Assembly: GCA_033977485.1 (NCBI GenBank)
Contig: CM066992.1
Location: 106,441,450-106,505,449, forward strand
Reading direction: 5' to 3'
DNA length: 64,000 bases
DNA from: Hydrangea macrophylla
Lineage: Eukaryota > Streptophyta > Magnoliopsida > Cornales > Hydrangeaceae
The position numbers were made by a program, and so were the translations under genes. The notes under the pieces were generated by a model, which saw only the letters and a list, made by a program, of their open reading frames with translations, ran no database searches and was not told where the DNA came from. Below are positions 1 through 11,617 of the stretch, piece after piece (position 1 is the stretch's first letter; every line of letters starts with the position of its first letter).

Positions 1-226
1 TTTCAGATAAACATTTAAAGTATTTCACAGTGACCGTCTCATACTCGGAGAGACTTCACAACAACAAATCCTCAATCACCACAGTTTCAGAGGGTTCTCT
101 AATATAGACACCCAAATCAACTCGTGAGTCAAAACTCACCCAAACATGTGTCAAAAGACACGCCACATCACATTATCATGCATGGCCATGTAATGCAAAA
201 GCAATAACACAAATACGGGTATTAAA
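1..226. other. Unassigned sequence upstream of the truncated LTR
   Basis: No gene is seen. The text has the A- and C-rich look of the minus-strand LTR near 55 kb, for example short runs such as gtcaaaactcaccc and caaacatgtgtcaaaa. It may be a fragment of another LTR in reverse orientation that truncated the element starting at 227. This is inference only. Confidence 0.25.
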
Positions 227-1595
227 GTTTCAATCTTGAATTTGGATGAGATTTGTGTTTATGTTCATTTGGGTGTAAATTACATACCTATTTAGCTATA
301 ATTATGTGAAAAGCACGGTGTTATGTTTATGTGAGCATGCTTAGTTGCCTATTTGGGTCAAAGAAAAGCTCGTATGAATCTGCCATGAGATTGTTCTGTG
401 GTGATGACCACTTGTTGCCGACAATGGCAATAGACCGCACTTATGTGGCGTGGGTTATTGGCTTGTGCCGTGGACTATTGGAGGAGTCGTGGACTTGCGG
501 GTAGTGCCGGAGGAAATACTTGCTTATCCGGAGATCATTTTTGTTAGTTGAGTTGAATATATACATGATATGTCATCCGTGTGCTTGATTGAAATCTCTC
601 ATTAAGCATATAGCTTATATATTGTAGTGGTTATTGAATAACCATTGTAGATGAGCACGACGACGAGAATCCGGGAAGGTGATTCGGGGGTTCGTGGAAT
701 CAAGGAAGCTTGCATATAGTATAGTCTCATGTTTATGGTTGCTTTGTGCAAAACTTGTAACTTGGTGTGAATCCAAGGTTGAATGGTTTAAGTTAAAGAT
801 GTACTAAACTTAGTTGTTTATGTAAGTTTCTAGCTTAATTGCTTCAAGATTCATGTAATCGTTGCAACTGGAGCTTAGGATGTTGTTGGTATCTTTCATG
901 CTTTGTTAATATAGTTTGGAGCATGTTTGAATGGAAATTTGGTTTAAGAAGCATGTTGGTTGATCTTGTGGGAATTGGGAGTAATAGGGAGAGATTTGAG
1001 AAGTATATGGGAGAGATTGCGTTGCACATCTTGTTTAACGTTTTTAATCATGTTAAAGTCTCTTGGGAATGTTTAGAAAAGGTTTAGAAATGATTTTGAA
1101 ATGAGTTTGGAAGTTTCCAAGAGTTTTGATTTGGTTTGGGTGATGTTTGGACTTGTTTAGCAGTGTTTTTGACAGCAAAAAAATGCCTTCTGTAGAACCC
1201 GGATCGATCCGGATTAAGGGGTGGATTGATCCGGGTTTTTCTGGGGACCTTTCTGCGAGAAAATCAAAGTACGGATTGATCTGGGTTATAAGGGCAGATC
1301 GATCTGCCTATGTAAAATCTGGCCGTCGACGTTTACAGAAAAGGGCATAATTCTCTCTAGAAAATTCAATTTCGCGTGCCATTTTTTGCGTTGGAACTGG
1401 GACTCAAAAACCTATCTTTTGGTATAAAATTTGCTATAACTTATTAATGACCATTTTTCCCTTGGGCTTGTTTTGTCTAACATAATGGTGTAAATGTGCT
1501 TGTTTTCCTTCCTTTTCATTCGTAACTTGGTGTTTGAAGGCCTTGGTGGCGTGCCATGTGTCCTAGGTTCACATGTGTGGATCCGGGGCGTGACA
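227..1595 (+). mobile_element. 5' LTR, 5'-truncated, Ty3/gypsy element A
   Basis: This stretch matches 8699-10019 along its whole length and in the same order, so it is the 5' LTR of the element whose 3' LTR is 7871-10019. The first ~830 bases of the LTR (7871 to about 8698 in the other copy) are missing. It ends at ...gggcgtgaca (CA terminus), six bases before a tRNA primer-binding site. The two LTRs differ by small indels: about 19 bases present near 8770-8789 are absent here. About 46 bases near 1365-1410 and about 25 near 1270-1295 are absent from the 3' copy. A TATAAA box lies at 1423-1428, with ATCGAT palindromes upstream at 1203, 1225 (decayed), 1275 (decayed) and 1298. Confidence 0.88.
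1199..1308 (+). promoter_or_regulatory. ATCGAT palindrome cluster in the 5' LTR promoter
   Basis: The cluster includes a 14-base perfect palindrome at 1199-1212 (ccggatcgatccgg) and a 16-base perfect palindrome at 1293-1308 (ggcagatcgatctgcc). Two copies between them read ATTGAT instead of ATCGAT, as expected of CpG decay. Core starts are 1203, 1225, 1275 and 1298, giving spacings of 22, 50 and 23. The cluster ends 115 bp upstream of TATAAA at 1423. A binding role is inference. Confidence 0.6.
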
Positions 1596-1600
1596 TTTAG

Positions 1601-1612
1601 TGGTATCAAAGC
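1601..1612 (+). other. Primer-binding site, element A
   Basis: tggtatcaaagc lies five bases after the LTR end. It matches the plant initiator-tRNA-Met type primer-binding site (TGGTATCAGAGC) with one difference. It fixes the LTR/internal boundary and the orientation of the element. Confidence 0.85.
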
Positions 1613-1810
1613 AATAGGCTTAGAAACTTTGGGACGAGAGACGACGACTTGAGAGTAACGTGTAGATATTGAGCATGTAGATGCACCACATATATGTATA
1701 TGGTGATTGATGCTATGTTATGATTGTTTAATCATTTATGTCATATGATATATGGCATATCATGCATTGTATTTATGTATATTTAACTGGAAGGCAAGAA
1801 TTTGGAGAAA

Positions 1811-2920
1811 ATGGACCAAAACCAAGAACTTGATGTAATAATGGATCATTTGGTGGACTTGGTAACTAACTTTGTTGGTGTCGTTGGTGGTCGAGTGCCA
1901 CCAGTAAATGTAAGGCATGCGAACCTGAATCCTGAACCAAGGGTGGACTGTATTACTATTGAGCAATTCTATAAGAGAAAATTGACTACGTTTGATGGGG
2001 TCCGGATCCGATGACAACTATTCATTGGGTATCGGATATGGAATGAATATTTCGTGCTATAGAATGTACTGAAGACCAAAAGATTACGTTTTCACTGATA
2101 CTCTGAAGGAAGGTGCCCAGAATTGGTGGGTGAATTTGCTTAAGCAAGGTAGGCTGACCACTTGGGATAAGTTTTTAGAGGAGTTTTATAAACGATATTT
2201 TTCTCGAGCGGCTAAAGCACAAAAGCGCCGGGAATTCATGAATCTCCAACAAGGGGATATGACGGTGAACGAATACATCTCCAAGTACAGTGAATTGCTT
2301 CGATTTACAAAGGATATAGTGATAACCGAGGAAGACAAAGCTCAAAAGTTTGAAGAAGGGTTAAGGGATAACATCCAATGTAGGGTGGATACTCATGAAT
2401 TTGGAACTGTGGCTCAAGTCCAGAATGCAGCTCTCATAGCCGAACAAGATATTAACAAATACAAGCAGAGCCAACAAGGAAAACGACAAGGTAAGATAAA
2501 GGAAAGGGCAAGGCTTCTTCAAGAAACCATTTTCACGAGGGCCTGTGTTAGGTTTAGGTAGTCAAGGTGGGAGCTCATTTTATGAGGGGGCTCGACCATT
2601 GTGTCCTGCATGTAATCGTCAACACAGGGGAGTTTGTTACTTACTCAGCACGTGCAACATTTATAAGCAAGTGGGGCATATATCCAAGAATTATCCACAA
2701 GTTAGATCACGACCGCCTAGCTCTACGAGCTCAATCCCAGATATGAGGGGTAAATGCTTTGATTGTGGGTAGCCAGGACACTTTTTTAAAGATTGTCCAA
2801 AGAGGCGACAACAAGGGGCAAGTTCTATGGCATCCAGCAGGTCAAGATCGGGACCGCCCACTGATAAAGGGAAGGGCGTGGAGTAGAGGCAAGAGAAGTC
2901 TTTCCAACTTGCACCGGGAA
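1811..2920 (+). pseudogene. gag of Ty3/gypsy element A, decayed
   Basis: The ATG at 1811 (MDQNQELD) follows the primer-binding site. The retrotransposon capsid domain is clear at 2130-2560 (WDKFLEEFYKRYF, EFMNLQQGDMTV, YSELLRFTKD). Zinc-knuckle-like cysteines follow at 2600-2700, and a CCHC box (CFDCG..PGHFFKDC) lies near 2750-2800. The reading frame is lost near 2010-2130, shifts near 2540, and meets stops at 2770-2772 (TAG inside the CCHC box, where the family has Gln) and at 2884-2886. Both stops fit CAG to TAG. The product would coat element RNA in cytoplasmic particles, but this copy cannot make it. Confidence 0.85.
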
Positions 2921-5601
2921 ATGTGTTAGCTACAGACTCTGTGGTGTCAAGTATACTTCATATCTGTTCACATCCAGCACGAATTTTGATAGATTCAGGG
3001 TCAACGCATTCGTTTGTCTCACATGAATTTGTCAAACATTTGAATAACATGTCGGAACCCTTAGGGTATGAATTATCTGTATCATTGCCATTAAGTAAAT
3101 CGTTAGTGAAATGTTTAAAGCATGTGAAATCAGAGTAGGTGATAGAGTATTGATTGTTGACTTAATTCCGTTAACCATCAACTACTTCGACGTAATCTTG
3201 GGCATGGACTGGCTGTCTACAAATCAGGCTACAATTAATTGTGAACAGAAAAGGGTTAATTTTCAGTTACCAGGACAAAAAGAGTTTACCTTCCAAGGGG
3301 TTGGGGTAACAGCGCCATCGTATATGATATCGGCAATTCAGGCTGGGAGGATGTTGAAAAAGGGTTGTCAAGGATTTCTATGTACTGTCATTGATACACG
3401 TGTCACGGGGACTCGGGTTGAGGATATTTCGATAGTACGAGAGTTTCCAAGTGTATTTCCTGAGGATCTACCAGACGTGTTAATTGAGCGAGAGATTGAG
3501 TTTACTATTGAGGTAGCACCTGGATCATAACCGGTATCAAAGACACCATACAAAATGGCACGTGTGGAACTAAAATAGTTGAAGAACCAGTTACAAGAGT
3601 TAGTTGACGAGGGATTTATTCGATCTACTGTTTCTCTGTGGGAAGCACCGGTTTTATTTGTCAAGAAGAAAGACGGAACCATGCGTATGTGTTTTGATTA
3701 TAGGGAGTTGAACAAGTTGACAATTAAAAACAAGTATCCGTTACCAAGGATTGATGATTTGTTCGATCAGCTTCTAGGAGCTCAAGTTTTCTCAAAGATC
3801 GACTTGAGATCAGGCTACCATCAGCTGAAGGTTAAAGAGGAAGATGTAGAGAAGACAGCATTCAGGACTCGATATGGACATTATGAGTTTCTGGTCATGC
3901 CATTCAGAGTTACATTGGCACCCACAACTTTTATTGATTTGATGAACCGGGTATTCAAGGAATACTTGGACGAATTTGTCATTGTCTTTATTGACGATAT
4001 TTTGGTCTACTCTAAAAGTGTTGAAGATCACGAGAGGCATTTATGATTGGTATTGCAACGACTTCGCCAGAAGAAGTTATTTGGTAATTGAATAAATGTG
4101 AGTTTTGGTTAGCCGAGATAGCATTTTTGGGACATGTGATCTCCAAAGACGGTGTTGCAGTGGACCTGTAGAAAATTGAAGCAGTAGCCAATTGGAATCC
4201 ACCAAAGAATGTGTCAGAAGTTCAAAGTTTCTCGGGATTGGCCGGGTATTATCAAAGATTTGTAGAAAAATTCTCAAGAATCGCGATGCCAATAACTCAG
4301 CTAATGAGAAAAGATGTTCCTTTTGTTTGGAGTACCGAATGTGAAGAAAGTTTCAAAGAATTGAAGACTAGACTTATGACAGCACCGATATTGACCATTC
4401 CATCGGGGACTAAGGGGTTTGTTATATTCAGCGATGCTTCTTATCAGGGTCTAGGATGTGTCCTAATGCAGAATGGCAAAGTATATTGCATATGCTTCAC
4501 GACAACTGAGACCACACGAAACCAACTACCCAACACACGACTTAGAATTGGCAGCGGTGATCTTTGCCTTGAAGATTTTGAGGCATTATCTGTTGGGTTT
4601 GTGCCCTCAAACCATTACTTTATGTAGGAGACATTGACATTTTAATATATGGATATCAGCTTTACATTTTGTTATGCATGTTTCTTTCATGAGATGATTG
4701 TTATCCTTAAGTATCATAGTAAGTAATTCGTGTATGTATGAGATACATACAAGTGAGATACGAATTGCTATTCTTTGTTACTTAGAACATGTCACAGTGG
4801 ATGTTGAGACTAGGATATCTCATCAGGTTTACACTGTAGCATGATTAACTACCATTGGATGGAGTGATCAATCTCAAATCACTAGAGTGTAACTCTTAGT
4901 TAATATGCTAGTGCTTATAGTGCATTGACGGACCTGAGTTTCCTATTGACGCTCAAGGCTATCAATCAGTCGATAGGAACTCATAACTTGTGTAAGGTAC
5001 GTGTTCTCAATCTTGAGACGATTATGAACACAGACTGTGGATATGACTGCTTTGACTTACCAATCAGTGAGGTCTATAGAAGATCAACACCTGGGTATCT
5101 TGGGTATGTCATATTCATAGGGTTGTGAACATATATTGTCAAGACAGAATCTACCCTCTGTTTCAGAGTAAGCATTCCCTTGAGAATGTCACCAAGTCGA
5201 TTACTGGATACTGCAGTCTTGTTGATAAGAGTTATCAACATGTTTGGTAATCATGAGAGGTGAATGGGACTCAAGGATTATAAGAAGTAATCATGATTCA
5301 GGTTGACAGTAACTGTTTATCCGACTACCTGAATATGATTGCGAATGCTGACGGTAGAGGGACATTAGTACAACATACAAGTCTAGTTATCGCTTCGGAT
5401 ATGTTCTTTTGCGTTGGAGTTCAGTTATCGTTTTATAGTGGAGTAAACGTTAACTGATCAGTCGATTAGTTTGCTGATCAAAGAGTTTGGTCATGGGAGT
5501 TAATCAACTGATCTGAGCCAACAATGAAAAGCCTAGGAGGTCCCACTCTTAGCTCCACCAGGATACTTGGAAAGACACTTGAGGAAGCTGTCAAGACAAG
5601 T

Positions 5602-5707
5602 TCGATCGATTGAAGTATGTTCGATCGATTGAAGTCATGGCAAGTTCGATCGATCGAGAATGGTTCGATCGATCAAAGTTTTGATCGATCGAAGTCACTT
5701 CGATCGG
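5602..5707 (+). promoter_or_regulatory. TCGATCGA palindrome array upstream of TATA box
   Basis: TCGATCGA cores start at 5602, 5621, 5646/5650 (overlapping), 5665 and 5685, with a one-mismatch copy at 5700. Most spacings are 19-20 bp. The array ends 28 bp upstream of TATAAATAG (5735-5743), where a proximal activator-binding region would sit. The role is inference from position. Confidence 0.6.
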
Positions 5708-5734
5708 TCGAAGTCTAGGTCGGTTCTGGGAATC

Positions 5735-5743
5735 TATAAATAG
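5735..5743 (+). promoter_or_regulatory. TATA box of the solo LTR
   Basis: TATAAATAG is a strong plant TATA match in the middle-to-late part of the LTR, as expected for the U3/R boundary. It lies 28 bp downstream of the palindrome array. Confidence 0.65.
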
Positions 5744-7856
5744 GGCAGCTGCGTTCTGGAAAAGTTGTTCGTCGTTTTTTATACGTAAAAGCTGCAGAAA
5801 CTGTTTAGGTTTCCCAAAACCTTCCAATCCTCTCAATTAGGGTTCCCACCAACCCTAGTCCTTCCTGCGAGCATCCATAGGAGTCATAAGAGTGAAGGCC
5901 ATCTAGTGGAGGCTGCTGGAAGTTAAAGATTTCAGAATTGGGTTCAAGACACTAAGGTATAAACTCTTGTCCCCTCTTGTACGCATCTATGGAATTGACG
6001 AGTAGTAGATCCTAGGCTACCATTAAGTTTTATAACTTGATTTTTCCGCTGCGTGTTTAAAACTTTTAACTTAAACCGGTTTTTCCATCATTATCTATAC
6101 GGGGAACGATGTGAAATTTACATGGATCACAAGAGCTTGAAGTACATATTCACACAGAGAGACTTGAATATGAGACAGAGACGTTGGTTAGAGTTAATGA
6201 AAGACTATGATTTGTCGATACAATATTACCTAGGGAAGGCCAACGTGGTGGCTGATGCATTGAGCCAGAAGTCAACTGGTAACTTAGCTTATGTTTTGAC
6301 TTCTCAAGAGAAGTTGATTCGTGAAATGGAGCTATTGAAACTTGAGGTAATTCCAAAAACTGAGGGAGCTTTGATGGTGGCAATTATAGCACAACCGACA
6401 CTTGTGGATGAGATTAGAACAAAACAACTTCAAGATCCAAATTTGAGGAAGATTTGTGATGGGATACCTGCGGGTAAGCAACCGGATTTTGCTTATGTAG
6501 ATGGTGTATTGAAATACATAAATCGATATTATGTACCCGATGTTAATGGAATTAAAGAGACAATTCTAGAGGAGGCGCATAATACCAACTATTCTATTCA
6601 TCCGGTGAGTACCAAAATGTATCGTGATCTATGAGAGAACTATTGGTGGTTTGGAATAAAGCGAGAAATAGCCAAACATGTGGCAAAGTGTATGGTGTGT
6701 CAACGAGTAAAAGCGGAACATCAAAGATTAGCGGGGTTGTTACAACCATTACCAGTACCAGAATGGAAATGAGAGAACATCACGATGGATTTTGTAGCAG
6801 GCTTACCAAAATTTAGAAGATCAAATGATAGTATTTGGGTAATTATTGATCGATTAACCAAGTCAGTGCATTTTCTACCGATTAAGATGAATGATCCAAT
6901 GAGGTTGGCGGAGTTGTATGTTCAGGAAATTGTAAGGCTACATGGAGTTCCATTGTCTAATATCTCGGATAGAGATAACAGATTTACATCAAGATTTTGG
7001 AAGGGATTACAGGAAGCTATGGGCACAAAGTTGAATTTTAGCACAACTTTCCATCCGCAGACTGACGGAAAATCAGAGCGGGTAATCCAAATATTGGAAA
7101 ATATGCTTAGATTCTAAGTTCTTGATTTCAAAGGTGATTGGGAACAACACTTATCATTGGCGGAATTTACTTATAATAATAGTTTTCAATCTAGCATTGG
7201 GATGGCACCTTTTGAGGCTATATATGGGCGTAGATGTCGTTCGCTGATTTGTTGGGCTGAGGTAGGAGAACGGAAACTGTTGGGACCTAAGATAGTTTAG
7301 CAGACCACCGAGAAAGTTAAGTTGATACAGCAACGATTACAAATAGCTCAAAGTCATTACAAGAGCTACGCAGATTTGAAGAGGAGACTAATAGAGTTTA
7401 AGGTGGGTGATTACGTCTTTCTAAAGGTGTCACCGATCAAAGGAATCGTGAGGTTTGGAAAACGTGGAAAACTGAATCCAAGATATTTTGGACCGTTTGA
7501 GGTTATTGGTAGAGTTGAACTAGTGGCTTACTGATTGGAGCTACCACAGGAAATGGAGAACATTCATATCGTGTTCCACGTGTCAATGTTACGACATTGT
7601 GTGTCAGATTCACGTCATATCATTACGCCATAACCGTTGGAAATTAGAGAAGACCTGACTTACATAGAACATCCAGTAAGGATTCTTGATGCAAAAGTTC
7701 AAGTTCTAAGGACCAAGACTATTCCATTGGTTATGTTTTTGTGGCAGAATCATTCGGTTGAAGAGGCTACCTGGGAACGGGAGGATGAGATACGTGAGAA
7801 GTACCTATTCCTATTCGAATCTTGAGGTACTTTAAGTTTGGGGACAAACTTCTTTT

Positions 7857-7870
7857 AAGGAGGGGGGAGA
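7857..7870 (+). other. Polypurine tract, element A
   Basis: The purine run aaggaggggggaga sits directly before the TGTAACA start of the 3' LTR. This is the expected site for plus-strand priming. Confidence 0.8.
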
Positions 7871-10019
7871 TGTAACAACCGCTCCCGCGATTAATCGTTA
7901 ATCATGATTTAGCATGCATTGGCATAATTAATTGGTGTTTATTAACACATGTTTAATTGAGTATTAGCTCGCTAATTGATTGTGGGTGTCCAATTTGGGA
8001 ACCCAATGTGGCAGTCCCAATTTGGGACATGTGTTGAGAAAGTTCCATTGTGATGGGACAATGTTTTAGAATCACCCTTATGTGCTTAAATGTTCATTAA
8101 GGCATATGTGAAATATTTATATGTTGTTTAAATTTATTATTTATCATTTGAGATACTTTGGTGAGGACGAATTGAACACATTATATAATTGGTAGGCTAA
8201 TTAGCAACGTCATAAAATTATGTGGGACCACCTACGGGACCCACCCGAGACATAGACAAATACCCACTTAAGTTTGGAGGATTAAGTAGTTAGTTATAAA
8301 ACTAGTTGGGGGTGTAAATAGAAATAACCAAAAGTTGGGTGGGTTTCATAATAGAAACACTAACTTATATACATGAGATGTGAAACAAAGAAGAGATCAT
8401 ATCTCTTCTTCTTCATTCTTAGTCGGTTAGAGAGAGGAAAAGAGACGGGGGTTTGCCGGAGCTTCTCGATGTTAATCGATGTGCCGTTCGACACCCAATT
8501 TCAATTCCGAGACCGGATTCGAACTCGTAGAGGTGAGTTCTACGTTTTTGTACTAATTTTATTAAGTATAATGGTCGTATTTCTCGCGACCCAATTCGGA
8601 GCGGTAATCCGTAGTTTGTCGAATTCATGTAGGATTTGAACCCAGAGTAGATTTGGGCTTTAATTTCACAACTAGGAATGAATTGCAAAGAGGTGAGTGG
8701 TTTCAATCTTGAATTTGGATGAGATTTGTGTTTATGTTCATTTAGGTGTATATTACATACCTATTTAGCTTAATTACCCATGTTTAGCTATAATTATGTG
8801 AAAAACACTGTGTTATGTTATGTGAGCATGCTTAGTTACCTATTTGGGTCAAAGGAAAGCTCGTATGAATCTGCCATGAGATTGTTCTGTGGTGACGACC
8901 ACTTGTTGCTGACAACGGTATTAGACCGCATATGTGTGGCGTGGGTCATTGGCTTGTGTCGTGGACTATTGGGGGAGTCGTGGACTTGCAGGTAGTGGCG
9001 GAGGAAATACTTGCTGATCCGGAAATCACTTTTATTAGTTGAGTTGAATATAAACATGATATGTCATCCGTGTGCTTGATTGATATCTCTCACTAAGCAT
9101 ATAGCTTATATATTGTAGTGGTTATTGAATAACCATTATAGGTGAGCACGACGGTGAGAATCCGGGAAGGTGATTCGGGGGTTCGTGGAGTCAAGGAAGC
9201 TTGCATATAGTATAATCTCATGTTTTATGGTTGTTTTGTGCAAAACTTGTAACTTGGTGTGAATCCAAGGTTGAATGGTTTAAGTTAAAGATGTACTAAA
9301 CTTAGTTGTTTGTCTAAGTTTCTTGCTTAATTGCTTCAAGACTCATGTAATCGTCGCAACTGGAGCTTAGAATGTTGTTGGTATCTTTCATGCTTTGTTA
9401 ATATAGTTTGGAGCATGTTTGAACGGAAATTTTGGTTTAAGAAGCATGTTTGGTTGATCTTGTGGGAATTGGGAGTAATAGGGAGAGTTTTGGGGAGTAT
9501 ATGGGAGAGATTGCGTTGCACATATTTTTTAACGTTTTTAAACATGTTAGAGTCTCTTGGGAATGTTTAGAAAAGGTTTAGAAATGATTTTGAAATGAGT
9601 TTGGAAGTTTCCAAGAGGTTTGATTTGGTTTGGGTGATGTTTGGACTTGTTTAGCACTGTTTTTGACAGCAAAAAATGTCTTCTGCAGAACCGGGATCGA
9701 TCCGGGTTAAGGGGCGGATCGATCCGGGCTTTTCTAGGGACCTTTTTGCGAGAAAATCAAAGTACAGATCGATCCGCCTATGTAAAATCTAGTCGTCGAC
9801 GTTTACGGAAAAGGGCATAATTCTCTCTAGAAAACCTATATTTTGGTATAAAATTTGATATACCTTATTAAAGACCATTTTGCCCTTGGGCTTGTTTTTT
9901 CTAACATAATGGTGTAAATGTGCTTGTTTTCCTTCCTTTCCATTCGTAACTTGGTGTTTGAAGGCCTTGGTGGCGTGCCACGTGTCCTAGGTTCACATGT
10001 GTGGATCCGGGGTGTGCCA
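7871..10019 (+). mobile_element. 3' LTR of Ty3/gypsy element A (2,149 bp)
   Basis: It starts tgtaacaaccgctcccgcg after the polypurine tract and ends ...ggggtgtgcca. From about 8699 it repeats the 5' LTR at 227-1595. TATAAA is at 9847-9852 and ATCGAT cores are at 9696, 9718 and 9778. Because the 5' LTR start is missing, the target duplication cannot be checked. Confidence 0.92.
9692..9786 (+). promoter_or_regulatory. ATCGAT palindrome cluster in the 3' LTR promoter
   Basis: Three GGATCGATCC-type sites have ATCGAT starting at 9696, 9718 and 9778 (spacings 22 and 60). They lie about 61 bp upstream of TATAAA at 9847. All three keep the CpG in the core, unlike the two middle sites of the 5' LTR. 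Confidence 0.6.
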
Positions 10020-10444
10020 TTATTATTGGGGGTACTTACTTTAATAAGAGAGGATATGGTTGTTGATGAATTAATGTTGAAGAGGTTAGGCAATATATTG
10101 CCAATGAAAAATGAGGTATCCCACAGAGAAACTAGCCTGAGAGAATAGGATCATGACATCGATGGATGGTGAATCTACCAATGGGACCACAAACGGATAT
10201 TACCAAAGGAGGTGATGATGTGTTTGTTGTTTAGAGGATGATGAGGCATCAATATCGAGCATCGTTCGGGTGCGGACAAGGAGGATTATGTAACAGTGGG
10301 TTGGAAGAGCAATGGTGATGATGGTGTAGATTCATGAAGGTGTAGGGGAGGCCAAGGACTCTGGAAGACACCTTCAATGGCGATGAAGACGTTGGCGAAC
10401 GTCTTAGATTGCAAGGAGAGAGGTGCCTAGGAGAGGAGTGTCAC
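10020..10444. other. Unrecognised stretch
   Basis: No convincing coding region, hairpin or terminal repeat is visible. The sequence is rich in gatgatg-type triplets (for example 10210-10330) and lies between the 3' LTR and a probable minus-strand LTR. It may be internal sequence of that second element. Confidence 0.3.
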
Positions 10445-11437
10445 TGTCCTCTTTCGAAAGAAGTCGGAGGAGCTCGTTTTTTCGTCCAACCCCATAATGA
10501 TTAATGACCCCCGACCCCTTTCTCTTCTCCAAATTGATATTCGGAAGCTACGTGTGGAAAATGGTTGAGCAGACAGGTGAAACAAAACAAGATGGTGAGG
10601 TGGAAGGTTCTGATAGGCCTGGCCTGTTCATTGGGCTCAAGCGCTCAGGCCTAGCCTGTTTATTGAGCTCGAGCGCTCGGGTTTGACAATTTAGTATTAG
10701 TTTGTAAGTTAACAACAAAATTTCATTTTGGTTTGTCTTGCATGTTACATGCATGGACTTAGATCATAGATTAAACTTATGAAAAATATAATTTGAGTGA
10801 GTAAGAGTACTCACCAAGAATTAGATGATGAAAATGTGCTAGAAATGAAGAAATGTATATGTGTATGATGATCTTGCTCCAAAACCACTCCAAGAAAGCT
10901 CCAAGACCGCCAAATTCTTCTTTTCCTTCTTTGATCCTTCAAGACTTCACTTCCAGAACTTCTTAGTGTATCGTGTGAGTATGTTTGTGTGGAAGAGAGG
11001 GCGTGGATGATGAATTTATGGACATGCAAGGTGCTTGTATGAAGTTTGTATATGGAGATGCATAAACTCTCAAATTCTCTCTGAGGAACACTATTTGTAA
11101 ATCTCTGTTTTGTAAACGTAAAATGCTGAAAAATGCTAGGTATTTATAGATTTTCAGGACCTAAGGGCAAAATAGCCATTTCACTCTTTTTATAGCTCTA
11201 GCGTTGGAGGTTGGCTCGAGCGCTCCCATACTCGAGCGCTCCCATACTCGAGCGCTCGAGGCTCTTGTTTTTCAATTCTTTCTAAGGCTCAAGGGTTCAA
11301 ATGGTTCAAGTTTATAAACATTCTTATGAGATACAACCAGAGTTTAATACATACAATCGAAACTTACGTGTACGGATACAGAAATACAGAAATACATTAA
11401 TAAATAGGTAAATACAAATAAAAGGGCCGGTGTTACA
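10445..11437 (-). mobile_element. Probable LTR, minus strand, left boundary uncertain
   Basis: Read on the minus strand, the segment starts tgtaacaccggccc (right edge 11437), a typical gypsy LTR start. It has a TATAAATA box (plus 11141-11148). Upstream of the TATA box are CTCGAGCGCT palindromes (plus 11214-11260). More copies of the motif lie at about 10635 and 10665. The low-coordinate end is a guess. No matching LTR partner is in the window, so this may be a solo LTR or a fragment. Confidence 0.45.
11214..11260 (-). promoter_or_regulatory. CTCGAGCGCTCGAG palindrome array
   Basis: CTCGAGCGCT occurs at 11214-11223 and 11231-11240. The full 14-base palindrome ctcgagcgctcgag is at 11247-11260. 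The spacings are 17 and 16 bp, with cccata between copies. On the minus strand the array lies 66 bp upstream of a TATAAATA box. This is the same layout as the CGAT arrays but with a different motif. Confidence 0.55.
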
Positions 11438-11617
11438 ATCACATCGCGACTCCACTACTGTCCCGTCCTCTCTCTCTCTTTCTTCTTTTTCTATCTCTCT
11501 CACACTCGGCCCTCGAACACCACTAATGTCCCGTCCTCTCACGCTAAGTCGCCATCACATCATAATCCATCACCTTTTTTAGCCTTAACCAACCTCCGAC
11601 ACCACCATCATCGCCAC

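Larger units (their letters stand above)
4591..6090 (+). mobile_element. Solo LTR, copia-like, nested in element A RNase H
   Basis: This 1,500-bp segment starts tgttgggtttgtgccc and ends ...ttccatca (TG...CA). It is flanked by a perfect 5-bp target duplication, ttatc at 4586-4590 and 6091-6095. Removing one copy of TTATC with the insert rejoins the RNase H reading frame. There is no internal coding region, so it is a solo LTR left by LTR-LTR recombination. It carries its own promoter: palindromes at 5602-5707 and TATAAATAG at 5735-5743. The start resembles copia LTRs of other plants, but family assignment is tentative. Confidence 0.9.
2923..7825 (+). pseudogene. pol of chromovirus-type Ty3/gypsy element A, decayed and interrupted
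   Basis: Domains run in the gypsy order. Protease has an IDSGSTHSF active site near 2985-3010. Reverse transcriptase is at about 3580-4040 ([31 protein letters not shown] with the catalytic Asp pair). RNase H starts near 4400 and is cut at 4590 by a solo LTR, resuming at 6096 (YMDHKSLKY). Integrase is at about 6550-7300 (MDFVAGLP, DRLTKSVHF, HPQTDGKSERV). A C-terminal segment (EEATWEREDEIREKY, about 7757-7810) resembles the chromodomain tail of Tekay/Del chromoviruses. Stops occur at 4044, 4169, 6770, 7298, 7532 and 7631, with frameshifts near 4085 and 6630. Large LTRs also fit Tekay/Del, but lineage assignment is inference. Confidence 0.9.
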
